Assembly (NCBI GenBank): GCA_028712845.1
Contig: JAQTPO010000112.1
Span: forward strand, 1-6,428
Reading direction: 5' to 3'
From: Dehalococcoidales bacterium
GTDB taxonomy: Bacteria > Chloroflexota > Dehalococcoidia > Dehalococcoidales > Fen-1064
Length of the DNA: 6,428 nucleotides
A model generated the notes under the pieces. It was not told where the DNA came from, did not search any database, and worked only from the letters and a program-made list of their open reading frames with translations. This document shows, one piece after another, positions 1 through 6,428 of this stretch (its first letter is position 1; each line of letters opens with the position of its first letter). The translations under genes and the position numbers were made by a program.

Positions 1-93
1 AGTCTGAGATACTGAGGATTCAGCTAAAACGATTCTTATCTTTCTTTTTCTTTATAAGCCTGACTATTTTCTTGCTTATTGAATCTTGTAGTT

Positions 94-133
94 AAAAAGA
101 AGCCCCGAGTCGAAAGACAAGGGGCTTCTTTTT
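94..133 (-). terminator. Bidirectional rho-independent terminator after groEL
   Basis: The arms 94-106 and 121-133 form a perfect 13 bp stem with four G:C pairs at the loop end and A/T runs at the base. Inside the 14-base loop, GTC-GAAA-GAC can form a small inner stem closed by a GNRA tetraloop. On the minus strand the hairpin begins about 24 bases after the groEL stop and ends in a T run, as expected for an intrinsic terminator. The symmetry also gives a T run on the plus strand, so it may stop transcription from the left as well. Confidence 0.92.
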
Positions 134-156
134 TAGTTTTTAGCTGATGTATGTTT

Positions 157-1812
<1,656 letters not shown>

Positions 1813-2112
1813 TTATTTCTTGGATTTCTTGGCGAGAATATCGCTCTCGCGCATAATGATGAACTCCTCGCCATCAAGCTTGATTTCGGAGCCACCATAT
1901 TTCGTGTAAATTACAATGTCGCCGACCTCGACATCCGGGGCAATTCTTTTGCCCTCTTCGGTTATTCTGCCGGGACCCACGGCGATGACTTTACCTTCCT
2001 GAGGTTTTTCTTTTGCAGTATCTGGAAGATAGATACCGCTCTTTGTTTTTTCTTCTGACTGAATGGGTTTTACCACCAGGCGGTCACCCATTGGTTGAAG
2101 TTTTACAGCCAT
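1813..2112 (-). CDS. groES: Co-chaperonin GroES (10 kDa chaperonin, Hsp10)
   Basis: Heptameric lid of the GroEL folding chamber. The 99 aa length fits the family. The N-terminal [12 protein letters not shown] (5-16) is the classic GroES signature. The mobile loop that docks on GroEL is about residues 17-34, with the hydrophobic SGIYLP tripeptide region (25-30). The core GKVIAVGPG (40-48), [14 protein letters not shown] (61-74) and [14 protein letters not shown] (81-94) follow in the normal order. The start is supported by GAGGAG at 2120-2125, 7 bases upstream. It is the first gene of a two-gene operon with groEL, behind two promoters and a CIRCE operator. Confidence 0.98.
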   Translation of the reverse strand: MAVKLQPMGDRLVVKPIQSEEKTKSGIYLPDTAKEKPQEGKVIAVGPGRITEEGKRIAPDVEVGDIVIYTKYGGSEIKLDGEEFIIMRESDILAKKSKK

Positions 2113-2143
2113 TTTTCTTCTCCTCTATCACCTCACTCAATAT

Positions 2144-2170
2144 TTAGCAGTCTCTAAGGGAGACTGCTAA
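2144..2170 (-). promoter_or_regulatory. CIRCE operator (HrcA-binding inverted repeat)
   Basis: The arms TTAGCAGTC-N9-GACTGCTAA match the CIRCE consensus TTAGCACTC-N9-GAGTGCTAA except at position 7, which is changed symmetrically in both arms. The pairing actually extends to 11 bp per arm (2144-2154 with 2160-2170) around a 5-base centre. It lies between the proximal groES promoter and the groES start, the standard location for the heat-shock repressor HrcA. HrcA itself is not in this window. Confidence 0.9.
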
Positions 2171-2175
2171 TCCTT

Positions 2176-2204
2176 ATCATAGCGCAGATATAATTTCAGC
2201 GCAA
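2176..2204 (-). promoter_or_regulatory. Proximal groES promoter (P1)
   Basis: On the minus strand a -35 box TTGCGC (2199-2204) and a -10 box TATGAT (2176-2181) are separated by exactly 17 bases. The predicted start near 2168-2169 falls inside the CIRCE element, so a bound HrcA would block initiation directly. This is the arrangement expected of a sigma70-type, HrcA-repressed heat-shock promoter. The assignment comes from sequence match only. Confidence 0.7.
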
Positions 2205-2232
2205 CTGAGTGGGTAAGCATCTACAGTAGTTT

Positions 2233-2261
2233 ATTATAGTAGAAATGCAAAAATCTTGCAA
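2233..2261 (-). promoter_or_regulatory. Distal groES promoter (P2)
   Basis: On the minus strand TTGCAA (2256-2261) and a perfect TATAAT (2233-2238) are 17 bases apart, a near-consensus sigma70 promoter. Transcription would start near 2225 and read through P1 and the CIRCE element, giving a leader of about 113 bases before groES. It could supply basal expression alongside P1, with HrcA acting as a roadblock rather than an initiation block. Confidence 0.6.
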
Positions 2262-2340
2262 AATCATCAATTATCTATATCCGACGATTTCAAATATTTT
2301 ATAATCGTGTAACTGGTATATTAATTTTCAGCGCTACCTG

Positions 2341-2349
2341 TGTTATAAT
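2341..2349 (+). promoter_or_regulatory. Extended -10 promoter abutting the amidohydrolase start
   Basis: TGT-TATAAT is a perfect extended -10 box. The -35 region 17 bases upstream (TTAATT, 2321-2326) is weak, which an extended -10 can tolerate. Only 7 bases separate the box from the ATG at 2357, so transcription should begin at or one base before the start codon. Confidence 0.6.
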
Positions 2350-2356
2350 CTTGCCA

Positions 2357-3205
2357 ATGATTATCGATTTTCATACGCATATCGCGCCTCTACAGGTGAG
2401 AACGAACAGGCAGAATTACGCACATGCTGACGATGGCTTTGCGGCCATTTACTCCGACCCCAAAGCCAAACTCGTTACGGTAGAGGAACTCATTGCCGGT
2501 ATGGATAAAGACAGTGTAGATATCTCTGTCGTTCTCAATTACGGCTGGTCAACGCAATCGCTCTGTGTGGAAATCAACGATTATATTTTAGAGTCCATTG
2601 CCCGTTATCCAAGGCGTTTGGTGGGGTTTTGCAGTGTTGTCCCGACTGAGGGCGAAAAAGCGCTTCGGGAATTGGAACGTTGTGTCAAAGGCGGCGCAAA
2701 GGGTATCGGGGAATTACGGCTTGATACCCAGCTCCCTTCAAATAGTTGGCTGGAACTCATAGGACCAATTGTAGAATTCGCCGTGAAGAACAATATTATT
2801 ATGCTTGTCCACTCATCCGAGCCGGTGGGACATCAGTATCCCGGTAAAGGCAAATCAACACCCGATTTGCTCTATACTTTAACCGCGGCTTTCCCTGACC
2901 TGAAGCTGGTTTGTGCTCACTGGGGTGGTGGTTTACCCTTCTATGCTTTGATGCCGGAAGTCAGAACAGCACTAAAGAATGTCTATTTCGATACGGCGGC
3001 ATCGCCTTTCATCTATACACCGCAGATATACGGGCAGGTAGCACAGTTGGCCGGGGCGGATAAAATCCTCTTCGGCAGTGATTATCCGCTGATATCACCC
3101 AAGCGGTATTTCAGGGAAATCGACAGCCTCGAATTGCCGGCGATAACCAGGAGAAAAATTCTGGGCGGCAATGCCCAAAATTTATTAGGGATTGCGGATA
3201 AGTAG
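2357..3205 (+). CDS. Amidohydrolase-2 family metal-dependent hydrolase
   Basis: TIM-barrel hydrolase of the amidohydrolase-2 type (PF04909-like), a group that includes decarboxylases and C-C or C-O/N hydrolases acting on small carboxylated substrates. Numbering from this ATG (282 aa), metal-binding features are FHTH (H6, H8) after strand 1, E119 in GIGELRL, MLVHSSEP (H152), VCAHWGGG (H188) and the catalytic aspartate in LFGSDYP (D242). This is the complete set for the family. No signal peptide is visible, so it is probably cytosolic. The substrate cannot be read from the sequence. An in-frame TTG at 2351 would add two residues, but neither start has a Shine-Dalgarno sequence. I prefer ATG 2357 because it sits at the predicted transcription start. 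It may be co-transcribed with the downstream 2H-phosphoesterase, 103 bases away across a repeat. Confidence 0.9.
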   Translation: MIIDFHTHIAPLQVRTNRQNYAHADDGFAAIYSDPKAKLVTVEELIAGMDKDSVDISVVLNYGWSTQSLCVEINDYILESIARYPRRLVGFCSVVPTEGEKALRELERCVKGGAKGIGELRLDTQLPSNSWLELIGPIVEFAVKNNIIMLVHSSEPVGHQYPGKGKSTPDLLYTLTAAFPDLKLVCAHWGGGLPFYALMPEVRTALKNVYFDTAASPFIYTPQIYGQVAQLAGADKILFGSDYPLISPKRYFREIDSLELPAITRRKILGGNAQNLLGIADK

Positions 3206-3221
3206 GTATCATCTTTCTTTT

Positions 3222-3287
3222 GTCATTCCTGCGAAAGCAGGAATCTATTTAAAAATGCTATTGGATACCGGCTTTCGCTGGTATGGT
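3222..3287. repeat. Palindromic dispersed repeat with two inverted hairpins
   Basis: Two hairpins face each other. The first is a perfect 8 bp stem with a GAAA loop (3225-3232 / 3237-3244). The second is an 8 bp stem with one G-T pair and a TTTC loop (3265-3272 / 3277-3284). The second is a diverged reverse complement of the first, so the whole is a large imperfect palindrome. The GTCATTCCTGCGAAAGCAGG wording matches an intergenic repeat I recognise from many bacterial genomes. It is non-coding and probably non-autonomous. No T run follows the first hairpin, so it is not a convincing terminator. Confidence 0.75.
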
Positions 3288-3308
3288 TAAGTGTTTTTGG
3301 AGTAAGTT

Positions 3309-3887
3309 ATGTCACTGATTCGAGCTTTCATTGCAGTGGAATTACCCGTGGAATTGAAGAAAGAGCTTACCGAACTTGAGGTACAACTCAAGAAAGGCAG
3401 TCCGACAGTGGTGAGATGGGTTGACCCGAACAGCATTCACATCACGCTGAAGTTTCTCGGAGAAGTATCTGAAGACAGCATCGACGAATTAATGCTGGCG
3501 ATAGAAGAGGGGGCGCAGGGAGTTTCTCCTTTCAAATTAGAAGTCCGTGAAGTCGGCGCTTTCCCGAATCTGAATCGGGTGCAGGTGGTCTGGGTTGGAG
3601 TGAAGGGAGAACAAGAGAAGATAGTGCGGCTCCAGAAAATGATTGAAGCAAACACGGAGCAGCTCGGTTTTCCCTCCGAGAACAGGGAATTCACACCTCA
3701 CTTGACTCTCGGTCGGGTGCGTAATGAGGCTACCCCTAACGACCGTCAAAGATTAGGGAAACTACTGGCGGGGGCTACTTTTACTGCATTACATAATGTT
3801 GAAGTCAAGGCAGTCAATCTAATGAAGAGCCGGTTGACCAGCACCGGCGCCATTTATACCTGTATCGGCTCGGTAAAATTAAAATGA
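3309..3887 (+). CDS. thpR: RNA 2',3'-cyclic phosphodiesterase (2'-5' RNA ligase family)
   Basis: Member of the 2H phosphoesterase superfamily. Bacterial ThpR enzymes hydrolyse 2',3'-cyclic phosphate RNA ends and were named for 2'-5' ligase activity on tRNA halves in vitro; the cellular role is unclear. The 192 aa length is typical. The two catalytic HxT motifs are present: HIT at 44-46 in HITLKFLGEV and HLT at 131-133 in FTPHLTLGRVR. The N-terminal IRAFIAVELP (4-13) is characteristic of the family. The start is supported by GGAG at 3299-3302, 6 bases before the ATG. No promoter of its own is evident, so read-through from the amidohydrolase is likely, though no functional link is implied. Confidence 0.95.
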   Translation: MSLIRAFIAVELPVELKKELTELEVQLKKGSPTVVRWVDPNSIHITLKFLGEVSEDSIDELMLAIEEGAQGVSPFKLEVREVGAFPNLNRVQVVWVGVKGEQEKIVRLQKMIEANTEQLGFPSENREFTPHLTLGRVRNEATPNDRQRLGKLLAGATFTALHNVEVKAVNLMKSRLTSTGAIYTCIGSVKLK

Positions 3888-3952
3888 GGTTCTGTTTGCT
3901 TTAGAATTTATCGACAAAATTGTGATGATTGAATGTTCATGTCTTCCCGATA

Positions 3953-3961
3953 TGATATAAT
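3953..3961 (+). promoter_or_regulatory. Extended -10 promoter of the marR-type gene
   Basis: TGA-TATAAT forms an extended -10 box with a perfect hexamer at 3956-3961. The -35 region (TGTTCA, 3934-3939) is a poor match. The predicted start is near 3968, giving a leader of about 50 bases that contains the imperfect inverted repeat at 3966-3999. Confidence 0.55.
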
Positions 3962-3965
3962 TTTT

Positions 3966-3999
3966 AAAATACGACAAATAAAAAGTTGTTCGTGTATTT
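3966..3999. promoter_or_regulatory. Candidate autoregulatory operator for the MarR protein
   Basis: The left arm AAAATACGACAA (3966-3977) faces the right arm TTGTTCGTGTATTT (3986-3999). They are reverse complements apart from three extra bases in the right arm. The site covers the predicted transcription start of the MarR gene, where autorepressing MarR proteins commonly bind. Because the arms are gapped, the match is suggestive only. Confidence 0.35.
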
Positions 4000-4015
4000 A
4001 TCTTGCAGGTGAATT

Positions 4016-4474
4016 ATGATGGGAAAAATAGAAATTACGGATACTGACTTTAATCTCTGGTTGTTAATAAGTCGGGCACAGCACTTCATCTTGAAGATTA
4101 GGAAGAGGGAGTTAAAACCATATGTCGTTACCCCTTTGCAGGTTTATGTTTTATTCATTATAAGTAAACTCGGTCGCGAGGCAACATTGACTGAGATAGC
4201 GAAGCATGTTAATCGAGAGATTCACACAATTTCCATGTTAATCAGCAGAATGGAAAAAGATGGATTAATCATCAAGCGCAGAGACACGCCTAAATCCACC
4301 CTTATAAGATTTGAGATAACAGACAAAGGGCAAAAAGCCTGTAAACTTCTTGATAATGCAAAATCGTACAAAGAAGTGTTTTCGGTCCTATCCGAGAAAG
4401 AGCGTCAACAGTTTGTTTCAATCATGGATAAACTGTTAAATAAGACGCGGCGGATGCTATCCGAGCAAACGTAA
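4016..4474 (+). CDS. MarR-family winged-helix transcriptional regulator
   Basis: Dimeric DNA-binding regulator; MarR proteins usually repress nearby genes and release DNA when a small ligand or oxidant reaches them. The 152 aa product fits the family. An N-terminal dimerisation helix spans about 10-35. The winged helix has TPLQVYVLFIIS (39-50), TLTEIAKHVN (57-66), a recognition helix REIHTISMLISRMEKDGLI (67-85) and a wing with basic KRRD and STLIRFEITDKG (87-105). A C-terminal dimerisation helix covers about 125-150. No cysteine is present, so thiol-based sensing as in OhrR is excluded. The reading frame begins with two ATGs; the AGGTGA at 4007-4012 is better spaced for the second (4019), so the true protein may be one residue shorter. 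The ligand and targets are unknown. Its own promoter and the downstream gene group are the obvious candidates. Confidence 0.9.
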   Translation: MMGKIEITDTDFNLWLLISRAQHFILKIRKRELKPYVVTPLQVYVLFIISKLGREATLTEIAKHVNREIHTISMLISRMEKDGLIIKRRDTPKSTLIRFEITDKGQKACKLLDNAKSYKEVFSVLSEKERQQFVSIMDKLLNKTRRMLSEQT

Positions 4475-4509
4475 ACCTTGACATCGGGTTTATAGTTTTT
4501 CGCTTAGAG

Positions 4510-4542
4510 CAGATGCTTCAGTAAGCTGTCTGTTTTTATTCT
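4510..4542 (+). terminator. Probable terminator after the marR-type gene
   Basis: CAGATGCTT (4510-4518) pairs with AAGCTGTCTG (4523-4532) as two 4 bp helices around a small internal loop, closed by a 4-base loop. TTTTTATTCT follows directly. The stem is imperfect, so efficiency may be modest. It would separate the MarR gene from the downstream unit, which has its own promoter. Confidence 0.5.
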
Positions 4543-4560
4543 TTTGCAATACCGCACTAA

Positions 4561-4590
4561 TTGACAAAGTAAAAAACTTCGTGTTATCAT
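4561..4590 (+). promoter_or_regulatory. Strong promoter of the TIGR04076-DUF169 unit
   Basis: A perfect -35 box TTGACA (4561-4566) and an extended -10 TGT-TATCAT (4582-4590) are separated by 18 bases. This is the only promoter in the window with a perfect -35. The predicted start is near 4597, about 175 bases before the first start codon, so the transcript has a long untranslated leader. Confidence 0.75.
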
Positions 4591-4604
4591 TTCTCAGGTA
4601 TCAA

Positions 4605-4620
4605 TATTCATCAGTGAATA
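4605..4620. promoter_or_regulatory. Palindrome just after the predicted transcription start
   Basis: TATTCA-TCAG-TGAATA has perfect 6-base arms and lies about +9 to +24 from the predicted start, a common place for a repressor operator. The half-site TGAATA recurs imperfectly at 4628-4632. It could be bound by the adjacent MarR protein, but it does not resemble the candidate site in front of that gene. Confidence 0.4.
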
Positions 4621-4702
4621 CTATAATGAATAACATATATTAAAATCCTGAGTCTTCGTTGGAATATCGATAAAAACTTATTGTATTCTTTTTATGCTAC
4701 GG

Positions 4703-4722
4703 TTCCCTTGTCAGCAAGGGAA
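4703..4722 (+). other. Leader hairpin upstream of the first TIGR04076-like gene
   Basis: TTCCCTTG (4703-4710) and CAAGGGAA (4715-4722) form a perfect 8 bp stem with a TCAG loop. It is followed by A residues rather than T residues, so it is not an intrinsic terminator for this transcript. It lies about 40 bases before the ribosome-binding site and may stabilise the mRNA or influence translation. No known riboswitch class is recognisable in the leader. Confidence 0.5.
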
Positions 4723-4762
4723 AAAATACATGAAAAAGTAGTGAGATTTGTTAACCCGCTAC

Positions 4763-4772
4763 AAGGAGGAAG
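4763..4772 (+). promoter_or_regulatory. Ribosome-binding site setting the start at 4774
   Basis: AAGGAGGAAG is a near-perfect Shine-Dalgarno sequence 4-5 bases before ATG 4774. It decides against the upstream in-frame TTG at 4681, which has no such site and would translate through the leader hairpin. Confidence 0.85.
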
Positions 4773-4773
4773 A

Positions 4774-5049
4774 ATGGCAGACAAATATGATGTCACAATC
4801 AAAGTTATCGCCCAAAAAGGTACCTGCGGTGCAGGGCACAAGATCGGGGATGAATGGCTTGTCTCCGGAGGCAAAATATCGGCAGGCATTTGCTGCTCGG
4901 CATTTAATGTTCTTTACCCGCATATCCGTACTTTGGAGAAGGGTGGGGGCTACCCATGGTTAAATCATAAGGATGTAGCACGTACTATCTGCATTCACCC
5001 TGATAACACCTTATCTTTTGAGTTGAGAAGGGTAGCGAAGGAAAAATAA
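4774..5049 (+). CDS. TIGR04076-like small cysteine-containing protein, paralogue 1
   Basis: A 91 aa cytosolic protein with no signal peptide or membrane segment, resembling the uncharacterised TIGR04076 family. The characteristic pattern is a beta-rich start (YDVTIKVIAQKG), then C18 with HKIGDEW (22-28), then GICCSAFNVLYPHIRTLEKGG (38-58), PW (61-62), a late C73 before HPD, and a closing LSFELRRV strand (80-87). Cysteines are C18, C40, C41 and C73; three of them align with cysteines of the next gene, hinting at metal binding or redox chemistry. That is inference, as no biochemical function is known to me. First gene of a three-gene unit with its own promoter and long leader; the next gene starts 83 bases on. 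Confidence 0.8.
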   Translation: MADKYDVTIKVIAQKGTCGAGHKIGDEWLVSGGKISAGICCSAFNVLYPHIRTLEKGGGYPWLNHKDVARTICIHPDNTLSFELRRVAKEK

Positions 5050-5132
5050 AGACGTTTTCATTTTTGAAGCGTTAGATAGGCTTTAGCGCAGGAAATTAGA
5101 AAATTGTCGGAAGCAAATCATTAAGGAGTGAA

Positions 5133-5420
5133 ATGGGAGTGGAACAAAAATACGGTTACAAAATCAAGATTAAAATGCTGTCTTTCGCAAACAGATGCAG
5201 ACTCAATCCCGGTGATGAATGGATTATCTCTAATGACGCAATGTTTTTACCATGCCCTACAGGCTTTTGCGGGATAGCTTTTCATGCGTTTTATCCTGAA
5301 ATACGCGCAATGAAGTATGGGCCGGAGTCTCCATCAGAATCAGATAAGGATGTGATAAAAGTATGCTGTCCTGACTATGGTAACCCTGCGGTTTTTGAGA
5401 TAACAAGAATAAGAGAGTAA
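5133..5420 (+). CDS. TIGR04076-like small cysteine-containing protein, paralogue 2
   Basis: A 95 aa protein related to its upstream neighbour but strongly diverged. Shared features are the YKIKIKM beta start, C22 leading into NPGDEW (25-30), GFCGIAFHAFYPEIRAMKYG (44-63), a late cysteine pair before PD (C78, C79) and a final VFEITRI strand. It has five cysteines (C22, C41, C46, C78, C79). C41 in LPCPTGFC has no counterpart in paralogue 1, and the conserved GG-PW segment is replaced by SPSESDKD. The CCPD end is closer to the usual family wording than the CIHPD of paralogue 1. The start is backed by AAGGAG at 5123-5128. No separate promoter is visible. The function is unknown; the pair could form a heteromer. 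Confidence 0.78.
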   Translation: MGVEQKYGYKIKIKMLSFANRCRLNPGDEWIISNDAMFLPCPTGFCGIAFHAFYPEIRAMKYGPESPSESDKDVIKVCCPDYGNPAVFEITRIRE

Positions 5421-5468
5421 TTCCAAAATTACGGAGAAATTCCTCGAAAATACCAGATGAAAGCTATG

Positions 5469-5477
5469 GGAGAGGGG
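5469..5477 (+). promoter_or_regulatory. Ribosome-binding site favouring the start at 5481
   Basis: The purine run GGAGAGGGG lies 3-8 bases before ATG 5481. The ATG at 5457 has its nearest GGAG about 20 bases upstream, too far to serve it. The eight extra residues it would add (MKAMGEGQ) also lie outside the recognisable domain. Confidence 0.65.
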
Positions 5478-5480
5478 CAG

Positions 5481-6230
5481 ATGAGTGATTTTAAAGAATT
5501 AGCTCAGGAACTTGACAGTTTGTTGAGGTTAAAAATATCGCCGATAGGATTTAAGTTATTCAGAAAAACCTCTGAAATCCCGGAAGATTTCGAAAAAATC
5601 AGGATTGTTTGTACATTGTGTCAGGCTATCGGCATGGCGCGCTATCATGAAAAAGCGGTGGTTACTACAAGGGATACCGCAACCGCCTGTGCAATGGGTG
5701 GTGCTTCTCTTGGGTTTTATGCCCCTCCTCCTGATGTTCTCGATGGAACCAGGAATGCGGGAATCTGGGCTGAAGATACAAAAGCCACTAAGAAAATCGC
5801 TTCAAATAGGACTTTCATTCCCAGAGGAAAATTTGAAGCTGTCGGTATTGCGCCTCTTAAAATGATGTCAGTTGAACCTGATGTTGTACAGATTTGGGGC
5901 ACCCCTGTTCAGATACTTGCTTTAGTTTATGCCCACATCTGGGACGGCAGCGACAATCTGGAATTAAACACCAACGGACATGGAGCGAGTTGCTATGAAG
6001 CGCTGGCTGTTCCCTATCTCACCGGTAAAATCAGACTTGCCATTGCTGATATCGGCGATCGTAGATTTGCCTATGCGGCTGACGATGAGATGATTGTGGG
6101 AGTCCCCTTCGCGGAGTTGGAGAATTTAACCACAAAACTGAAGAACTCCTATAAAGGCGCTTACAAATTCCCCTATGCATACAATATTCAACCCATAGCG
6201 GCAGGCGCGCTGGACAGGTGCAAAGTATAG
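5481..6230 (+). CDS. DUF169 family protein
   Basis: A 249 aa protein matching the layout of the DUF169 family, which is widespread in anaerobic bacteria and archaea and has no established function. The N-terminus (ELAQELDSLLRLKISPIGFKLF, 6-27) gives the family's PxGxK-like segment. It is followed by VCTLCQAIGMAR (43-54) with a CxxC motif, C70 in ATACAMGGASLGF, VEPDVVQIWGTPVQILALVYAHIW (131-154), GASCYEALAVPYLTGK (168-183, C171) and the GDRRFAYAADDEMIVGVPF block (192-210). C44, C47, C70 and C171 could form a metal or Fe-S site; this is inference. No membrane segment or signal peptide is seen. It follows the second TIGR04076-like gene by 60 bases without an obvious promoter or terminator, so it is probably the third gene of that transcript. 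Confidence 0.85.
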   Translation: MSDFKELAQELDSLLRLKISPIGFKLFRKTSEIPEDFEKIRIVCTLCQAIGMARYHEKAVVTTRDTATACAMGGASLGFYAPPPDVLDGTRNAGIWAEDTKATKKIASNRTFIPRGKFEAVGIAPLKMMSVEPDVVQIWGTPVQILALVYAHIWDGSDNLELNTNGHGASCYEALAVPYLTGKIRLAIADIGDRRFAYAADDEMIVGVPFAELENLTTKLKNSYKGAYKFPYAYNIQPIAAGALDRCKV

Positions 6231-6302
6231 AAATTTAATATAAAACTAAACGCGAAAACAGCTCAGCTTGCTTTATGTAGTTAATATATTAGAGAAAATA
6301 AT

Positions 6303-6390
6303 GGCCATTGCGAATCCTTATATTGAAGGATTCGCAATCTCTGGAAGAAATGGTGTCAGATTACCACCTCGTTACACTCCTCGCAATGGT
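6303..6390. repeat. Degenerate palindromic dispersed repeat downstream of the DUF169 gene
   Basis: The outer arms CCATTGCGA (6305-6313) and TCGCAATGG (6381-6389) are exact inverted copies. The left half also folds alone as a perfect 13 bp hairpin (6307-6319 / 6326-6338, loop ATATTG). The right half, from AGATTACC to CTCCTCGCAATGG (6358-6389), is a variant of a repeat I recognise from many bacterial genomes, read here in the GATTGCC...CGCAATGAC orientation. It is non-coding and probably mobile only in trans. The left hairpin has no T run, so it is a poor intrinsic terminator, though it may protect the 3' end of the mRNA. Confidence 0.7.
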
Positions 6391-6428
6391 TAAACCGACC
6401 AAAAGCAAATAATACCGTTCTGCACACA

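Noticed and set aside
1..93. Possible end of a neighbouring gene at the left edge
   Set aside because: No open frame with a coding signature or ribosome-binding site is visible; the stretch is AT-rich with pyrimidine runs and I see nothing else in it.
3225..3284. CRISPR-like pair of repeats
   Set aside because: There are only two units, they are inverted relative to each other, and no regular spacers or cas genes are present.
4622..4627. TATAAT hexamer as a second promoter for the downstream unit
   Set aside because: No acceptable -35 box lies 16-18 bases upstream and no TG extension is present; the site is in an AT-rich leader where such matches occur by chance.
4681..4773. N-terminal extension of the first TIGR04076-like gene from TTG 4681
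   Set aside because: There is no ribosome-binding site at 4681 and the extension reads through a leader hairpin. ATG 4774 has a near-perfect Shine-Dalgarno sequence and begins at the domain edge.
5457..5480. Upstream start of the DUF169 gene at ATG 5457 or 5466
   Set aside because: Neither has a suitably spaced ribosome-binding site, and the extra residues fall outside the family domain.
6307..6338. Perfect 13 bp hairpin as the terminator of the three-gene unit
   Set aside because: The hairpin is followed by CTCTGGAAG rather than a T run and belongs to a larger repeat, so intrinsic termination is not supported.

Overview
This 6.4 kb window looks like chromosomal DNA from an anaerobic bacterium, most likely Chloroflexota of the class Dehalococcoidia. 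That placement is inferred from the wording of the GroEL (for example GPKGH and KKWGAP), from a TIGR04076-like plus DUF169 gene group typical of anaerobes, and from two intergenic repeat types. No rRNA or other phylogenetic marker is present to confirm it.

The left third (1-2261) is a complete groES-groEL chaperonin operon on the minus strand. It ends at a strong bidirectional hairpin terminator. Upstream of groES are two tandem sigma70-type promoters. The proximal one fires into a CIRCE-type inverted repeat, the HrcA operator, which carries a matched base change in both arms.

The middle (2344-3887) runs on the plus strand. It holds an amidohydrolase-2 family metal-dependent hydrolase and, after a gap filled by a palindromic dispersed repeat, a 2H-phosphoesterase of the ThpR (RNA 2',3'-cyclic phosphodiesterase) type. 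The hydrolase has no Shine-Dalgarno sequence. An extended -10 box sits 7 bases before its ATG, so its mRNA may be leaderless.

The right half (3953-6230) starts with a MarR-family regulator that has its own promoter, a candidate operator and a probable terminator. A strong promoter then drives a leader of about 175 bases with a palindrome and a hairpin. Three genes follow: two small, divergent, cysteine-bearing TIGR04076-like proteins and a DUF169 protein with a CxxC motif. This three-gene unit has no established function and is the best candidate here for an undescribed system. MarR may regulate it, but only adjacency suggests this. The window closes with a second degenerate palindromic repeat (about 6303-6390).
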